NCBI GenBank assembly: GCA_032629725.1
Contig: JAFEVB010000044.1
Span: forward strand, 310,001-374,000
DNA: 64,000 nucleotides
From: Gremmenia infestans
Taxonomy: Eukaryota; Ascomycota; Leotiomycetes; Helotiales; Hamatocanthoscyphaceae
Direction: 5' to 3'
Shown: piece by piece, positions 44,207 to 56,196 of the stretch
Layout of the letters: each line of letters opens with the position of its first letter
Position numbering within the stretch: position 1 is the first letter of the stretch
The notes under the pieces: generated by a model
Seen by the model: only the letters and a program-made list of their open reading frames with translations
Database searches by the model: none
Told to the model about the DNA's origin: nothing
Program-made: the position numbers and the translations under genes

Positions 44207-45271
44207 TTACTTCTCGAACTTAGCAGCCCAATCCTCATCGCCCCCAAGGTACCGGAACACAACCCTTGAGTCTCTATCCCTACAGTTTGGATCTTCACTA
44301 GCAGCTTGATAAGTCTCTAACCCAGCATCACCCAAGACCAATTTGGCCCCTATACGCTCTGCTGCATCAACAGCCAGTCCGAAATCCTTCTTCATAAGTT
44401 GCACCTTGAAGCCGCCCTGATAATCATTGCTAGAGGGTGCACCGGGACAAACACCCGGAACTGGATTCCAAGTATCAGAAATGGTACTTTGTGCCGTACT
44501 AGTGGAGAAGATGGTTGCTAGTACTCTCGGGTCGATTCCTGACTTAATGCCGATATTCATGGCTTCGGCCGTGGCGATGGCGATGAGGCCCGAGCAGTAG
44601 TTGTTGCACAGCTTGGCCGTCAGGCCCAGTGATGATCCGCCACATGGAAAAATGAATTTGCCCATAGTACCAAGCATTTGATTCAGAAGGGTGATGTTTG
44701 GGTCGGTGTTCGAGGCGCCGAGCATAAAAGTGAGGGACGCTTTGGCGGCGCCGAGGGAGCCGCCTGAGACAGGTGCATCATAAAATGTTGCAGTAGGGAA
44801 CTTGTTGATTATTTGCTCGCGTACGAGACTCGAAGTCGCCGTATCAATCGTGGAACAGTCTACGAGGATCTTGGAGGCGAGATCCGTGGAGAGAATGCCG
44901 TTTTCTGGCTCGAGGTACACGGCTCGCACGTGAGATCCCTCAGGGACCATGGTAAAGATCACATCCTAGGATATGGTCAGACTGAAGTATAACGCATGTA
45001 AAAGACTCAAGTACCGATTTCTCAGCTACTTCTTTCGATGAGCTACAGATGTGGACTCTTGTCGTGCTTGTCTCGCTTTGTAATTTGCTCAATGTCTCTG
45101 TTGAGATGTCGTAGATATAGAGGCTTTGGGTATCGGCTGATTTCTTGAACAAGCTGACGCACATAGGATAACTTTCGTTGCAGTCAGATTTTGATAAAAC
45201 GCTCTGGATATCCAACGTTCTTACCCCATGATACCCAGTCCAATGAATCCGATGCTTTTTGGAGGGGACAT
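44207..45271 (-). CDS. Beta-hydroxyacid dehydrogenase (3-hydroxyisobutyrate dehydrogenase-like, left copy)
   Basis: Exons 45271-45225, 45171-45015 and 44965-44207 give 320 residues. The N terminus has the Rossmann motif GFIGLGIMG with the first intron right after it. Then come DCSTID, DAPVSGGSLGAAKASLTFM and the catalytic-site segment GLTAKLCNNYCSG with the family Lys and Asn. The C-terminal KDFGLAVDAAERIG is also typical. These NAD(P) enzymes oxidise 3-hydroxy acids such as 3-hydroxyisobutyrate, or reduce tartronate semialdehyde. Introns differ from those of the right copy. TACCCCAC lies upstream at 45457-45464. Confidence 0.88.
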
Positions 45272-45612
45272 CTTTGCCGATTATAAAGTCTTACGTCTCT
45301 ATGCAAAACAAAAGCTGATCACGTTTGAAATTCGTCCGATGATTGATTTAAGAAAGAAGCAGAATATGTTTTATATCCTTTTTTCCTTGAAGAAGGCTAT
45401 GTTACCGCCTATGGACGTATTTCGGACTTTGGGAGTAGCGAGGCGGGGAGATACTATACCCCACATATCAGACAACGGGGATTTGCACAACTTGAGAAAC
45501 AATGTCAAATATTCTCCTCTTGAACACCACTACTGACCCAGAAAGCAGTACTAAATGGCATCAGATACATAATTCTGGAGATGATGCTACACTGAATAAT
45601 AGTATTGAAAAT
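45272..45612. promoter_or_regulatory. Promoter of dehydrogenase gene
   Basis: The gap between the divergent-side start of the dehydrogenase and the 3' end of the maleylacetate reductase gene. It carries TACCCCAC at 45457-45464. No gene is seen. Confidence 0.45.
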
Positions 45613-46769
45613 CTACAGATTCGCCTCCGCAGGTTCACCTGCCCAAATTCTACGTATCAACTCCTGTATTGGACCCTTTTCGATCGGTCTTGGGTTCGGA
45701 TACTTATTAGCACAAGCAATCTCGGCCGCCTTTTCAATATCTTCCTCCTTGAACCCAAACGCCTTCAAACTCCTTTCCACTCTCAAACTTTCAAGCAACA
45801 TATTCAAACCAGCAATTGCATCTCCATTGCTTTCGGGTAAGGCCTTAGCAAGGTTCTTCAATATTTCTGGAATGTAGGGCGCGTTAAAAGCGATGGCGTG
45901 AGGTAGGACGATGGTATGGGTCTCGGCATGTGGCATGTTGAAAGAGCCACCGAGCGTGTGGCAGAGCTTGTGGTGAAGCCCCATGCCTACGGATCCTAGG
46001 CAAAGTCCTGCTAGCCATGCTCCATATTGAGCTGAAGTGCGTGCTGAGGTGTCGGCCGGGTCCCGAATGACGATAGGAAGCGAAACAGCAAGACTTCTTA
46101 TGCTTTCTATTGCAAGTAGGTTGATGATAGGGTTGGTGGTCGGGGAATAAAGGGCCTCCACTGATCTGTTGCATCAGCAGGATCTCGTATTGGAAAGGTT
46201 TTTGGCCGGGTGATAGCAGACTTACCAGAATGAGCGATTGCGTTGACGCCACTGGTAGCACTCATGCTTGTTGGTAGGGTCATGGTGAGATCCACATCAT
46301 AAATGACCACGCCTGGCAGGATTTTTGGATCACTCCTCGTCTTTTTCAGACCATTCTCCGTCTCTCCAAGGATCGGCGTCATCTCAGAACCTGCGTATGT
46401 CGTCGGAATGCAAATGTGAGGCATTCCAGTTCTGATACTAATAGCCTTACCCAACCCAATCGTGCTCCCTCCTCCTATGCTCACAACTGAGTCTGCTTTC
46501 ACCTCGTTGGTATAGCTGAGAGCCTTCTCTGTTATGTGAGATGGAGTGTGCATAGTGGCCTCCGAAAAAATGCCCGCGATTTTGCCATTGAGTTGCTTTG
46601 ACAAATCCTCAACCTGTAAGACTTGCTGAGGGGTGGACAGCAAAAGTGGGCTACTAAGATTTTGACGCTGAAGTTCTGCTGCAAGCTTCTTGATAGACCC
46701 CGAGCCGAAGATAACTCGAGATGGCGACACGTTGTAAATGAAGGGTTCAATTAGCGTAAGGTCGGCCAT
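45613..46769 (-). CDS. Maleylacetate reductase (iron-containing alcohol dehydrogenase family)
   Basis: Exons 46769-46226 and 46160-45613 give 363 residues, the usual length. The intron (65 bp) splits the codon of Val in AIAHSVEALYSP. Motifs: GSGSIKKLAAEL early, SIGGGSTIGLGKAI for the nucleotide, PTTYAGSEMTPI, the SATSGVNAIAHSVEALYSPTTNP segment with metal-site residues, and LHHKLCHTLGG followed by PHAETH. The enzyme reduces maleylacetate to 3-oxoadipate with NAD(P)H in hydroxyquinol- and resorcinol-type catabolism. Here it should be the last redox step towards 3-oxoadipate. TACCCCGC is at 46958-46965, about 190 bp upstream. Confidence 0.92.
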
Positions 46770-47244
46770 CTTTTGTGCTACTGAATTCGAAATTGTGTCT
46801 GATGTGTACGTGTGTAAGTGGAACAGAAGATAGAGCAACGAGATTTGGGGATATATTGGTTCGTACTTATAGTATTCTATTGTCATAATCAAGCCCTGCT
46901 GCACGAATCGCTAATATCCGCTTTCCCCCACTCCAGTATTGCCCCGCAAGTACTTCTTACCCCGCTTGTGGGTCCCTACACCACCAGGTACTTCTGCTTT
47001 TAGATGTCAAACATTGCTGGGCACGGCATGTGAGGCTTTTATGATTTTAGAGGTGAGGAGAATGATTAGTGCTGCTGAGAAGTTCCGACTCAAATAAGAT
47101 CGAGTGACTAAATACTTTAGATTATTGCTGCTGCTGCAAGTTCCTAAAAAAAACTAACGCTTTGAGCCAAAGTTGTCAAGATCATTCGAAGAATGATCTT
47201 GTTACCAATATGAACTCCCTTCAGACATGGAAATTCGGTTGTAC
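46770..47244. promoter_or_regulatory. Promoter of maleylacetate reductase gene
   Basis: Region between the start of the reductase gene and the 3' end of the left carboxylesterase. It contains TACCCCGC (46958-46965) and GCCCCGC (about 46940-46946). No gene is seen. Confidence 0.45.
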
Positions 47245-48896
47245 TCAATTTAGCAAACTGATTCTTCCTGCAGCTAGCTTCCCAAATATGGGATTGTATT
47301 GACCAGAGCCGATGTCCTTCAAGAAAGCGCAAGGACGTACTCGGCGCCGGCTCTCGTACTCTTCTGGCGTGATCAAATTACAACGACCATAAGGACCAAA
47401 GGCGTAGATCCCATCCTCTGACCAAGGTCCTTGCCCATTACAAAAATTCAGCCATTTGTCTTGAACTTCTTGTCTGACTGCAGCAGCAGCGGCGTTGAGT
47501 TTAAGATCTCCAAATAACATAAGAAGGTCAACAGCGTGGTGTGCTCTGCTCGAAGCTTGCCAAGGATTTGCTTGGTCGAACGTATAATGGTACACAGCTT
47601 TTCCAGCTTTGCGGTACGCATCTCTGATTAGACTGACCGGAAGAGTGAATCTCGTGTCGTTAATGAAGTCTAATGCACCGAATTTACATGATGAAGGTCT
47701 ATCAGCATCAATGTTGTACAAAGACTTGAGCTGCAATGCTTGATCACTAGCAGAGTCAAAACCAGCTACGATTTCAGCAGCAGTCATAGTTTCGATGCCA
47801 TTTCGCCAGATGATGGACTCGTACTCGACGTCTCCGATCAAAAGTTGGTCTATATGGCTGATTCGTGTTTCCCACCTGGAAAGCTCCTCGGTCAATTGCA
47901 GCCACATGGAAACGACCTTCGATTCAGCAAGTGCACCAAGCAAATTTTTGACAGGAGCACTGGCAAGAGTATGACCATCCTTCTCAAGAATATTTCCCAA
48001 GGTTGCGTATATCCCTTCTCCACGACTCGGATCTTGAGGTGGCGACAGGTGAAGTGATCCAGACTGCAGGATAGCTCTCTGGATGGGAGCTCCAGTCAAC
48101 ATATGTGCATGCACATGGACAGCACCTGCACTTTCTCCGGCAAGTGTGATATTGTTCTACCACTCGGATAAGTAGCCGACCTTACAGCAAGAACGGCACA
48201 GAGCACTTACAGGATTTCCACCAAAACTCTCTATATGCTTGATCGTCCAGTCAATTGCCAGTCGCTGATCTTTCAGCGCGAGGTTTGGACTACCTTTGCC
48301 ATCCCCGAAAGCAAAAATGTTGAGTCTATAATTAACGTATACTATGATCATCGGCTGCTCTTGCTTCAATGAATTTGCCACAAAAGGGATATTATCCGCA
48401 CATGGTGAGGATACTGGTATGAACGTCATAACTTGGGAACCACCTAACAGCATCAGCTTACTGGATATCTGGTGATAATTTTAGAGACCTACCATGAATC
48501 CATATCATTACTGGGAGTCCTTTTCTTGAGCCCGCTGGCACGGTTATAGCGAGGTTCAGACACTCAAATTCATCCTGGTCAACCTTCGGCTCTAGAGATT
48601 TGACCTCTTCTGGAACTCGCAATAAATGATGAAAGTCTGTTGATACCTGAGGGCATATTGGACTATATACGGATATGTCAGCGACATGAAAAATACAGCT
48701 TAGAGTGTTCCTAGATCTACCCAAATCGCGTGCAATCAAGCTTCTCGGCGTAGCTTTCATATGAAATGGCTTCAGGATCAGCAAATCGTCGCGAAAGACT
48801 ACCATATTTGATCCCTCTATACTGATGGATAGCGTGCCCATCGAAATCTGTAGTGAATGGTCGACATCGCGAAGCGAAATCTGTGGTACCCGTCAT
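47245..48896 (-). CDS. Type B carboxylesterase (left copy)
   Basis: Exons 48896-48721, 48662-48493, 48443-48211 and 48156-47245 join to 496 residues. The longer open frame at 48841 is a shadow: only the other frame gives IHQYRGIKYGSLSRRFADP followed by FGPICPQ, the conserved start of the family. Other features: DEFECLNLAI, MIWIHGGSQ (oxyanion hole), YVNYRLN, the nucleophile elbow AGESAGAVHVHAHM, and HHAVDLLMLFGD with a candidate catalytic His near the end. It hydrolyses carboxylic esters; no signal peptide is seen, so an intracellular enzyme is likely. It is divergent from a second carboxylesterase with which it shares a 347-bp promoter. Confidence 0.87.
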
Positions 48897-49243
48897 TCTG
48901 GTTTGATTGAACCGAAGATACCTCGAGACGGCGGAAGATTATAATGTAATAATACTTTCAACGTTCTCAAGCATCTATCTCCTCGTGATGCCGAAAGTCA
49001 ATCGACACTAAAAGAAACATCGGCCGCCGGGGCAGATAGATAGAAGATTGGTAAGGACCATAAAATAATAGAGACGTCGCTAATCGGCAATAGATGTACA
49101 TGTACCCCACACCACCCCATTCCCCACACATTAATGTGTTATTATGTACAAAATGGGGCCACACGGTTCAGCAACTACCTCTGTGTCTCTAGAAACTGAA
49201 GATATCTATACACTGTGCCATTGATAGTAGACCAGCAATCGAC
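48897..49243. promoter_or_regulatory. Bidirectional promoter of the two carboxylesterases
   Basis: Contains TACCCCAC (49103-49110), then ACCACCCCAT and TCCCCACAC to about 49130. This is the centre of the paired arrangement of the cluster. Confidence 0.5.
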
Positions 49244-51030
49244 ATGGCTTCCACAAATCATCCAGTGTCAAGCTCTTTGCGAGGTGATGGCGTTAAACAG
49301 TGGTTGGGAATCAAGTACGCCGCTTTGCAGCACAAGTTCGCAGAAGCCCAACTTTGCGAATATACCGATCTCAAAACTGTTGATCATTCCAATCATGGGT
49401 AATAAACACTTTTCTTCATATTTGGAATGTACCCGTGGACTGCGAAAGTAACAAAAACTCCTAGGTTGTCAGCTATTTCACCGCCAAATGCTTGTGAATA
49501 TGAGTTTGGTCTAATTCAGAAATCTTTACCTGCCGCAAATTTCCCTCAATCAGATACGGAATGCTTGAATCTGAATATTACAGCCCCAGCTGACGCGGTT
49601 CATGCGCCATCCGCGTTGCCGGTCTTCGTATTTATACATGGTGGCGGGTATTCCATTGGATCGAATGCATGGCCACAGTATGACCAGGCACGTATAGTGG
49701 CGTTGTCCAAGGAGTTAGGCATACCAGTTATTGGAGTGGGCATTAAGTAAAACCTGGTGATCTTTATTCCGTTGTCTCGAACTGACCGACACAGCTATCG
49801 GCTGGGCCCTTTCGGATTCTTGACCTCGAAAGAATTACAAGATCATGGATATAGCGCTAACAATGGACTCAAAGACCAGCAGGTGGCTCTTATCTGGATA
49901 AAGAAGCACATTGCACTCTTCGGTGGAGATCCAAATAGAATCACGTGTATGGGAGAAAGCGCTGGCGCCGGTGAGTTGCAGTAAATGTTGGATTTTGAGT
50001 AGTACCATAAGCTGCTAACCCATAACTATAGTATCCACTATGCACCAGATCCAATTAGGGGCAGGAACGCCTCCTTTCTCGCAGTTTATCAGCCTCAGCG
50101 GTAGCCCATTGATGATGAGACCTTTGCCCAGCTTCGTAGCCAACGATATATATCAAACAGTGACGGCTATACTAGGCCTTCAAGATCTCTCAGCTGCAGA
50201 AAGAGTAGCGGCTCTATCATCAATGCCAGCAACAGAATTGTTGATGAAGCTACCACCAGGCCTTCCCTTCTTACCAGTGCTAGACGGACGGACAATTGAA
50301 AAGGATACCAGTTTCGCAGAGCTGGCGTCAGACACCAAGACCGAACTGCCTGAAAACATCAATATGCTCATTGGTAGTTGTGATATGGATGTATGTAGAG
50401 TCTCTTTATGCATTTTTCAAATCTGTTCAAGCTAATACAAGTGCTATCTAGGCAAGTATCTTTGGAATCATGCTTGCTTCCAAACAGACTGGTTGTTTAA
50501 ACCGTTTTGTTGAGATTCTCGATGAATTCGCATTGCCACATACGTCAAAAATTTTGAGAGCATATGAAATAACACCTGAGATGAACGATAGTGAGGCATG
50601 GCCTTTGATCCTCCACTTCGCCAACGACATCAGCTTCCATGCCCCGGCAACCGCTTATGCCTCAGCATGGAAATCAACAGCATATCAATACCGTTTCAGA
50701 GAGCCAAATCCATGGGAGGGGCCCTGGAAAGGCTATGCAACTCATGTGCTGGATACCGCTTACTTGTTCCTGAACTACACAGAGGATATGTCGAAGTCGC
50801 AAGCGAAATTAGCCGTCGAATTTGCAACAGATATTATTCAATTCATAAATGGCAAGGCACCTTTCCAAAAAGTCGAACAAGGGTCAAATTTTACAAAGGA
50901 GTATATATCAGAAGATGGTAAAACCTTGAGTAGAGACAAGCAAGGGAATGATACTCTCTGGCCTGCACTGTTCTCACGAGCTGGTTATGACGCGATGTCA
51001 GGTGTATGGGCGAAGTTTTTAAGCAGCTAG
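49244..51030 (+). CDS. Type B carboxylesterase (right copy)
   Basis: Exons 49244-49398, 49465-49746, 49795-49970, 50032-50390 and 50452-51030 join in frame to 516 residues. Motifs are DTECLNLNITAP, FIHGGGYSIGSN (oxyanion hole), NYRLGPFGFL, GLKDQQVALIWIKKHIALFGGDP, GESAGA with the catalytic Ser and THVLDTAYLF near the C terminus, in place of the usual His-containing segment (H precedes VLD). The N terminus diverges from the left copy: the usual YRGIPYG region reads QWLGIKYAAL. First-intron position and phase are the same as in the left copy. All frames are intact. Confidence 0.86.
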
Positions 51031-51895
51031 CACTTTGCTATGAACAATTTTTCGCAGCAATGCATACATAGAGACAGTCTTGGATGCAGAGCCCTCATCT
51101 GTTGTAATGTTTCACGTCTCAAACCCATAAAGCATACAATAAACCTAGAAAACGGATTGATTTTTATTGGTAGGGATCGACAAAATCTTTCCAACGCACA
51201 GTAGGCAGCAGTGTACGAATGCTATTGTCGGGAGTAACTCATAAGCTTCTCCTCATAGTTCTACGCCGTCGCAGACATGAAAAATTAAGCACGAATTGTC
51301 TCACAAAGAAGGGACGAGGAAAATGTGGGGTAAGGTGGGATGTCGACGTGTCGTGAACCCACCCCACCCACATTACGATAGATAGCTGTGCAAACTTTGA
51401 CACGATGCCAAGTTGGACAGCTGACTAAGCAACACTGTGACGCCTGAATGGCCTTGTTGCGAAAGGAGTGGAAAGTGAAGCCCTTAATAACTCACTCCGT
51501 TCGGATCCGTAGGCAAAGTCAGGGGTGTGCTCTGACAATTACGCCGACTATTCTCCACATTACGCTGATATGCATAGTCAGCTATCACACTTCGCTAGGT
51601 GTCAAAGTTTGAGCAGCGACACTATCGGAGGGGGTGGGGAGAATGCTTGGACCATCACTATAGTGCAGTACCTTCGAACGTTCTAACCAAAGGGATGATG
51701 GAAGTAAAACCCTGGTCTAGCTATGGTTGGAAGACAGCTGACTCTTTTTGTGGATAAATGGTCATATCATCACAAGCCTGTAATGCAAAGCTGATGGAGT
51801 CTGTTTAGCAGAGTTGTGAATGACACTTTGAAGTGCCCCTCGACTGCTACAAATTTTCGAATTGGAAGCCATTTTCTTGTTGAAATCTCGCAGCT
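51031..51895. promoter_or_regulatory. Promoter region of right SDR gene
   Basis: GTGGGGTA (51325-51332) and CCACCCCACCCAC (51358-51370) stand about 540 bp before the SDR start, and GGGGGTGGGGAG is near 51630. No gene is seen. Confidence 0.45.
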
Positions 51896-52983
51896 ATGAC
51901 TTCATATCCGATAGACGACGCGGAATTTGCTGCGTTGAAGGGAAAGACCGTACTTATCACGGGTGTATCTACCGGCATAGGTCGAGCGACAGTATACCTT
52001 GCACATCGTAAGGCCTTGCCCACCCAACTGGAAATCTCTTCAAGGAATCAAAAATGTTCTTCTTTAAGCTAACTTGGGCCTTCAGAGTATGGTGCGAACC
52101 TCATTATTGGTGATGTGTTGGAAAAGGAGGGCGAAGAGCTAGCACGCGAGCTCGGAGAGTTAGGAACATGCTTCTTTCAGAAACCTTTGCTGACGATATT
52201 ACAGTCGCGTCATTTTCCGTAAATGTGATGTATCTCTCTGGGATGATGTCCTAGAGCTTTTTCAGGTCGGCTTCCAGAAGTTTGGTGCCCTCGATGTTGT
52301 CCTTGCCAATGCTGGAGTCAACGAGATTGGCAATATGCTCGAGGACAAACTTGATAGCTCGACGGGAAAGCTACTACCCCCTAACTTAGCCACGCTGAAT
52401 ATCAATCTCCTTGGCGTAATTTATACGGCAAAATGTGCGATACATTACTTTGCAAAGATGGGTGGGAAACCATGCCAGCTTGTCTTGACAGGGAGTGCCG
52501 CCTGGTACGTCCCTGAGATAATATTACACGAAGTTGCCCGCTGAATATGCATGTAGCTTTCTCGATACTGCGCCATTGTATGTGTACAGTGCAAGCAAGA
52601 CTGGTGTAATGGGTCTAATGCGCTCATTGCGCACCCAGCTACCCAAGAACTCGAATACAACGATAAACATGGTAGCTCCATGGATGACCAGTAAGCTCAA
52701 TCCCGCTCCCAAAATCTCGTTGTGCTAATCAACCTCAGAAACACCAATGCTTCTGCCACAATTCCTCCGCGTCTGGGGTGAGCTTCCAGCAAACGAGCCC
52801 ATAGGAATTGCCCGGGCACTTTTGTTGCCGGCTGTGAGAACGGAATTAAACGGAAAGTCATTCTTTGTAGCTGGACATGATATTGTAGACTTAGAGGAGG
52901 GGTTAGAAAGGACAAAGCCAGAGTGGATGGGAAAGGAACTTTCTGATCATGTCGATGAGGCCCAAAGGAGAATACTTCCGTGA
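51896..52983 (+). CDS. Short-chain dehydrogenase/reductase (right copy)
   Basis: Exons 51896-52007, 52086-52158, 52205-52504, 52557-52690 and 52739-52983 give 287 residues. Motifs: TGVSTGIG for the nucleotide, a second-strand Asp (IIGDV), NAG, the Ser segment GSAAC and the catalytic YSASK, then MVAPWMT and a C-terminal ALLLPAVRTELNGKSFFVAG. The first three introns sit at the same positions and phases as in the left SDR; this copy has one more intron after PWMT. The DDKxx-like specificity residue after strand 2 (Asp) favours NAD over NADP. It probably handles an alcohol intermediate of the pathway. Confidence 0.88.
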
Positions 52984-53545
52984 ATAGTTTGTAAATATAT
53001 ATATAGCTTACGCCTAACATCTGATATTCTCACCCATAATGGTCTAAATATAAGATTTTTTTGAAGCCAATTAGTAGTATAGCTTTATCCTTATTGATTA
53101 ACTCCGTGTCCCAACGACCACACCTAAAATCTTAAGAGACTTACGATCCAGGTCATTAATTATAACAGGCTTCCAGATTTACGGCACGTTGGAATAAGTA
53201 GACCAATGTAAGAATTTGGTAAAAAAAGAAATTGCATTAATAAGAGTAATAGTAAATAACTATAACCGCACTCTTACTAAAGACTGTTTATATATATATA
53301 AAATCAATACTATAGGAAGCGTATGCTGCGTATAGGTAATTATATTGTAGATAAAATATTTTAATAGTAGAGACTATTTAGCTATATACTTTAATACTCG
53401 AGCTCTATATAGCTAAAAATAGCCTTTCATTTAGTAATTTAATTTCAAGCATAGACAGAAATATAATAGAGTTTTTACACCATCTACTATATCGTGAAGC
53501 TTTAATTCATCTATGAAATCCTAAAATCTGCTATATATGCACAAT
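52984..53545. other. AT-rich convergent spacer
   Basis: Between the SDR (+) and homogentisate dioxygenase (-) 3' ends. From about 53040 to 53500 it is extremely AT- and TA-rich, in contrast to the genes. It looks like decayed repeat sequence; no frame is long enough to matter. Confidence 0.5.
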
Positions 53546-55281
53546 TTAATGGCTGCCATTTTTCAGGTTGTTTGATTTGCTCAACTTGGCTTCGTGAAGA
53601 GCTAATACCTTGTTGACCTCATCTTGGTGTTGAGAAAAGTTATCTGTATTGCTTATTAGTACTATACTTTGCAAGAGGAAGGCACTTTAAACATACCCAC
53701 TAAGTTATCCCACATCTTAGGATCATGCTCGTGCTTCTTGTTGCTATTCCAAGCATAGTCCGTAATAGTGAATGGTCTCGAACTTTCAAACATGATAGCA
53801 ATAGCACCTTTGGAGATCTGCATGACCGGGGGCTCATTCTCAGTAGCAGCCTTGAACTCTTCGTAAGCCACTCCATGTGGAACCATTCCACACTCATATG
53901 AGGCACCTCCCGGCTGGAACTCGTCAGAGCGGCCGCCATATTCCCCATAGAGGAGTCCCATGAATTCGGAAGCAACGTTTCGGTGGTAGTAAGGTGGACG
54001 GTATGTGTGCGATGCTACGTCCCAGCGTGGTGAGAAGATGAGGAAGTCTGCCAGTGGTGCTGTTGGATCGCGTGACTTGGCAGTCAGGACGCAGAAGATA
54101 GAGGGATCAATGTGGTCAACGGATATGGAACCCACGTTCACAAACTTTGTGAGGTCGTATTTGTAGGGTACCTAATTCTCCATTAGCGGTCAAGCGAGTC
54201 TGAGCGAGGTGAACCTTACATAATTTCCATGCCATGCCACAACATCAAATGGGCTGTGCTCCTGAGTACTTCGGAAGAATTTCCCACCAAGTTTGTAGAT
54301 GACTCCCCAACTTTCCTTCTTAATTTCGTACTTGGCGACTGGGTGAAGGAAATCTCTGGCGTTTGCGAGACCATTGGCACCCAGTGGGCCCAGCTCTGGA
54401 AGCTCAAAGTTGCTTCCCCAGATTTCTAGAATATACCCTCGAGATGGACCATCGGGCAGGTCTACCTTAAACTTCTGACCCCGCTGGATGATAACAATCT
54501 CGCCGGGCTGCACGAACAGCATTCCGAATTCGGTCTGAATATCGAGCGATCCTTGTTGGGGGCATATCAGGAAGTCTCCATCAGAGTTCACGAAGGCACT
54601 GTTTTTCATGTCTGAATTTGCAGCGTAGATGTGAGTTGCAATCCCTTCTCGGAGTGTTGGATCTCCGGAACCTGCAATCGTCTTCAGACCGGCAACGAAG
54701 TCAACGTCGTTACCAGAAGGGATTTCGAACGGAAGCCATGCGAGTTGCGTTGGTGAAACATGGACTTTACTATTCATTGGTAGAAAGTTCGACTCGGTAT
54801 CCGGGTTGTCCGGGAGGTCCGTCTATGAGAGTAGTTAGTAACAGAGTGGTGAAATGTTTTCACAAACTCACGAAACCTTGATGAGCCACCGAGGGTCTTG
54901 CGCGGTAGAGCCATGAGCGTTTATTCATGCTTCGAGGTGCAACAAAAGCGGAAGCTGTCATGTGCTCGGCGTAAAGTCCGTACCGACAATTTCTGGGGGA
55001 ATTTTGACCTTGAGGTAAGGTTCCAGGGACTGCTTCTGAGGCAAATCTTGAAGCTATTAGTGAAGAATGGTAAGTATACCGTTTGGACGTACTCATTGTT
55101 GAAACCTGATTGATACTAGAGAACCTTTAGTTAATTGCTAGAAGAGATGAATTCAGACGATATCTACCTCATATGGATCATTTTTCCGCGTAGCAAAGGA
55201 TGGTATCTTTCCATCTTGTTGGGTTTCAGCCCAGTGGAAGATATCTTGGTATTCCTTCGGATTTGATAGTGTTGTCGACAT
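53546..55281 (-). CDS. hmgA: Homogentisate 1,2-dioxygenase
   Basis: Six exons, 55281-55168, 55115-55093 (23 bp), 55046-54872, 54822-54220, 54171-53697 and 53643-53546, join in frame to 495 residues, somewhat longer than the usual 440-450. Conserved segments: LPQGQNSPRNCRYGLYAEH, APRSMNKRSWLYR, DGDFLICPQQG, RGYILEIWGSNFELPELGPLGANGLAN and YYHRNVASEFMG. The iron ligands of the family are present: His368, Glu374 and His404 (in PHG), with the same spacing as in the human enzyme (H-x5-E-x29-H). The enzyme opens the ring of homogentisate, or here perhaps of a related hydroquinone, to maleylacetoacetate. The usual partners, fumarylacetoacetate hydrolase and maleylacetoacetate isomerase, are absent from the window. 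The promoter contains GTGGGGTG and GTGGGGTA. Confidence 0.92.
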
Positions 55282-56196
55282 GTTGCAAGACGGAGATACA
55301 AGAGGCCAGAGTTCAGCAAAGCTAACTGTAGTAGTAAATGTCTTCTTTAACCTGAGAGAAATGGCCGGAGAAGCCGTCGATATATGCACTCACTACGTAT
55401 CATTGCCTTCCCCCCTCCAGGACACGAAGTTAAAAGGTGGAGCATACTATAGTTTTAAACGAGTGGGGTGGTCGTATTTGTGGGGTAACACTTCGGAGTA
55501 TCCAGTGGCTGTTAATGCGGGGCAGCATCGCCCGTTGTCGTGGCCCCTTGGAAGTAGGTGGACGAACAATGATTAATAAAACCTCACCAACAATCTTGTA
55601 AGCTCATTCAGCGTAAGAAGTGCCATCGCTAGGATTGAGTTGGAGACAACGCCTCATTTGGTGTAGACTTTGATTGGGCGGTCTCGACCCCTCACCGGGC
55701 GTCCCCCTTTGACTGAACTCGGCTCTGCGGAGTCCTTGAACAATAGCGCTTGGAAAGACTTGACTCATCAGCTCACGTTGGTGATTCTCTCGGAACCTCG
55801 ATGGCTTTCACTTGCAAAATCTTTAATTCATCAGTCACATTACGTGCTATTTTTCTTTTTTCAATAGGCTGCTAAGCCAGAACAGAAATCAAATAACCCT
55901 TACTTTGAAATCCTCAGATTTTCTGGCCCATGAGCAATCCCGATCATTGACGGACGAAATGATTCAAACTCGAAATACAATTCGGGAATAACCTGTAGCT
56001 CGAAATACAAGTAAACGACTTGCAGTTCAGCTGCTTCAACCTCATCTTGATGTATAAAACTTATGAAATGAGCTGATTTATATGCTTTACAAACTCTAAA
56101 TCTATCATCCTAGTTGTCACACAAATCCCGGAGTACTGCAATAACGTTGGCTGATAAATCAAGTAGTGACTTTTGCAATCTACAGCTGTGGTCACC
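55282..56196. promoter_or_regulatory. Promoter of homogentisate dioxygenase gene
   Basis: GTGGGGTG (55463-55470) and GTGGGGTA (55480-55487) are 10 bp apart, about 190 bp before the dioxygenase start. The rest up to the 3' end of the dehydrogenase gene holds no visible gene. Confidence 0.5.

Noticed and set aside
48458..48841. Open frame of 127 codons as the first exon of the left carboxylesterase
   Set aside because: A different frame starting at ATG 48896, with a GTAGAT...ATAG intron, gives the conserved N-terminal segments of the family (QYRGIKYG, FGPICPQ). The longer frame only overlaps it.
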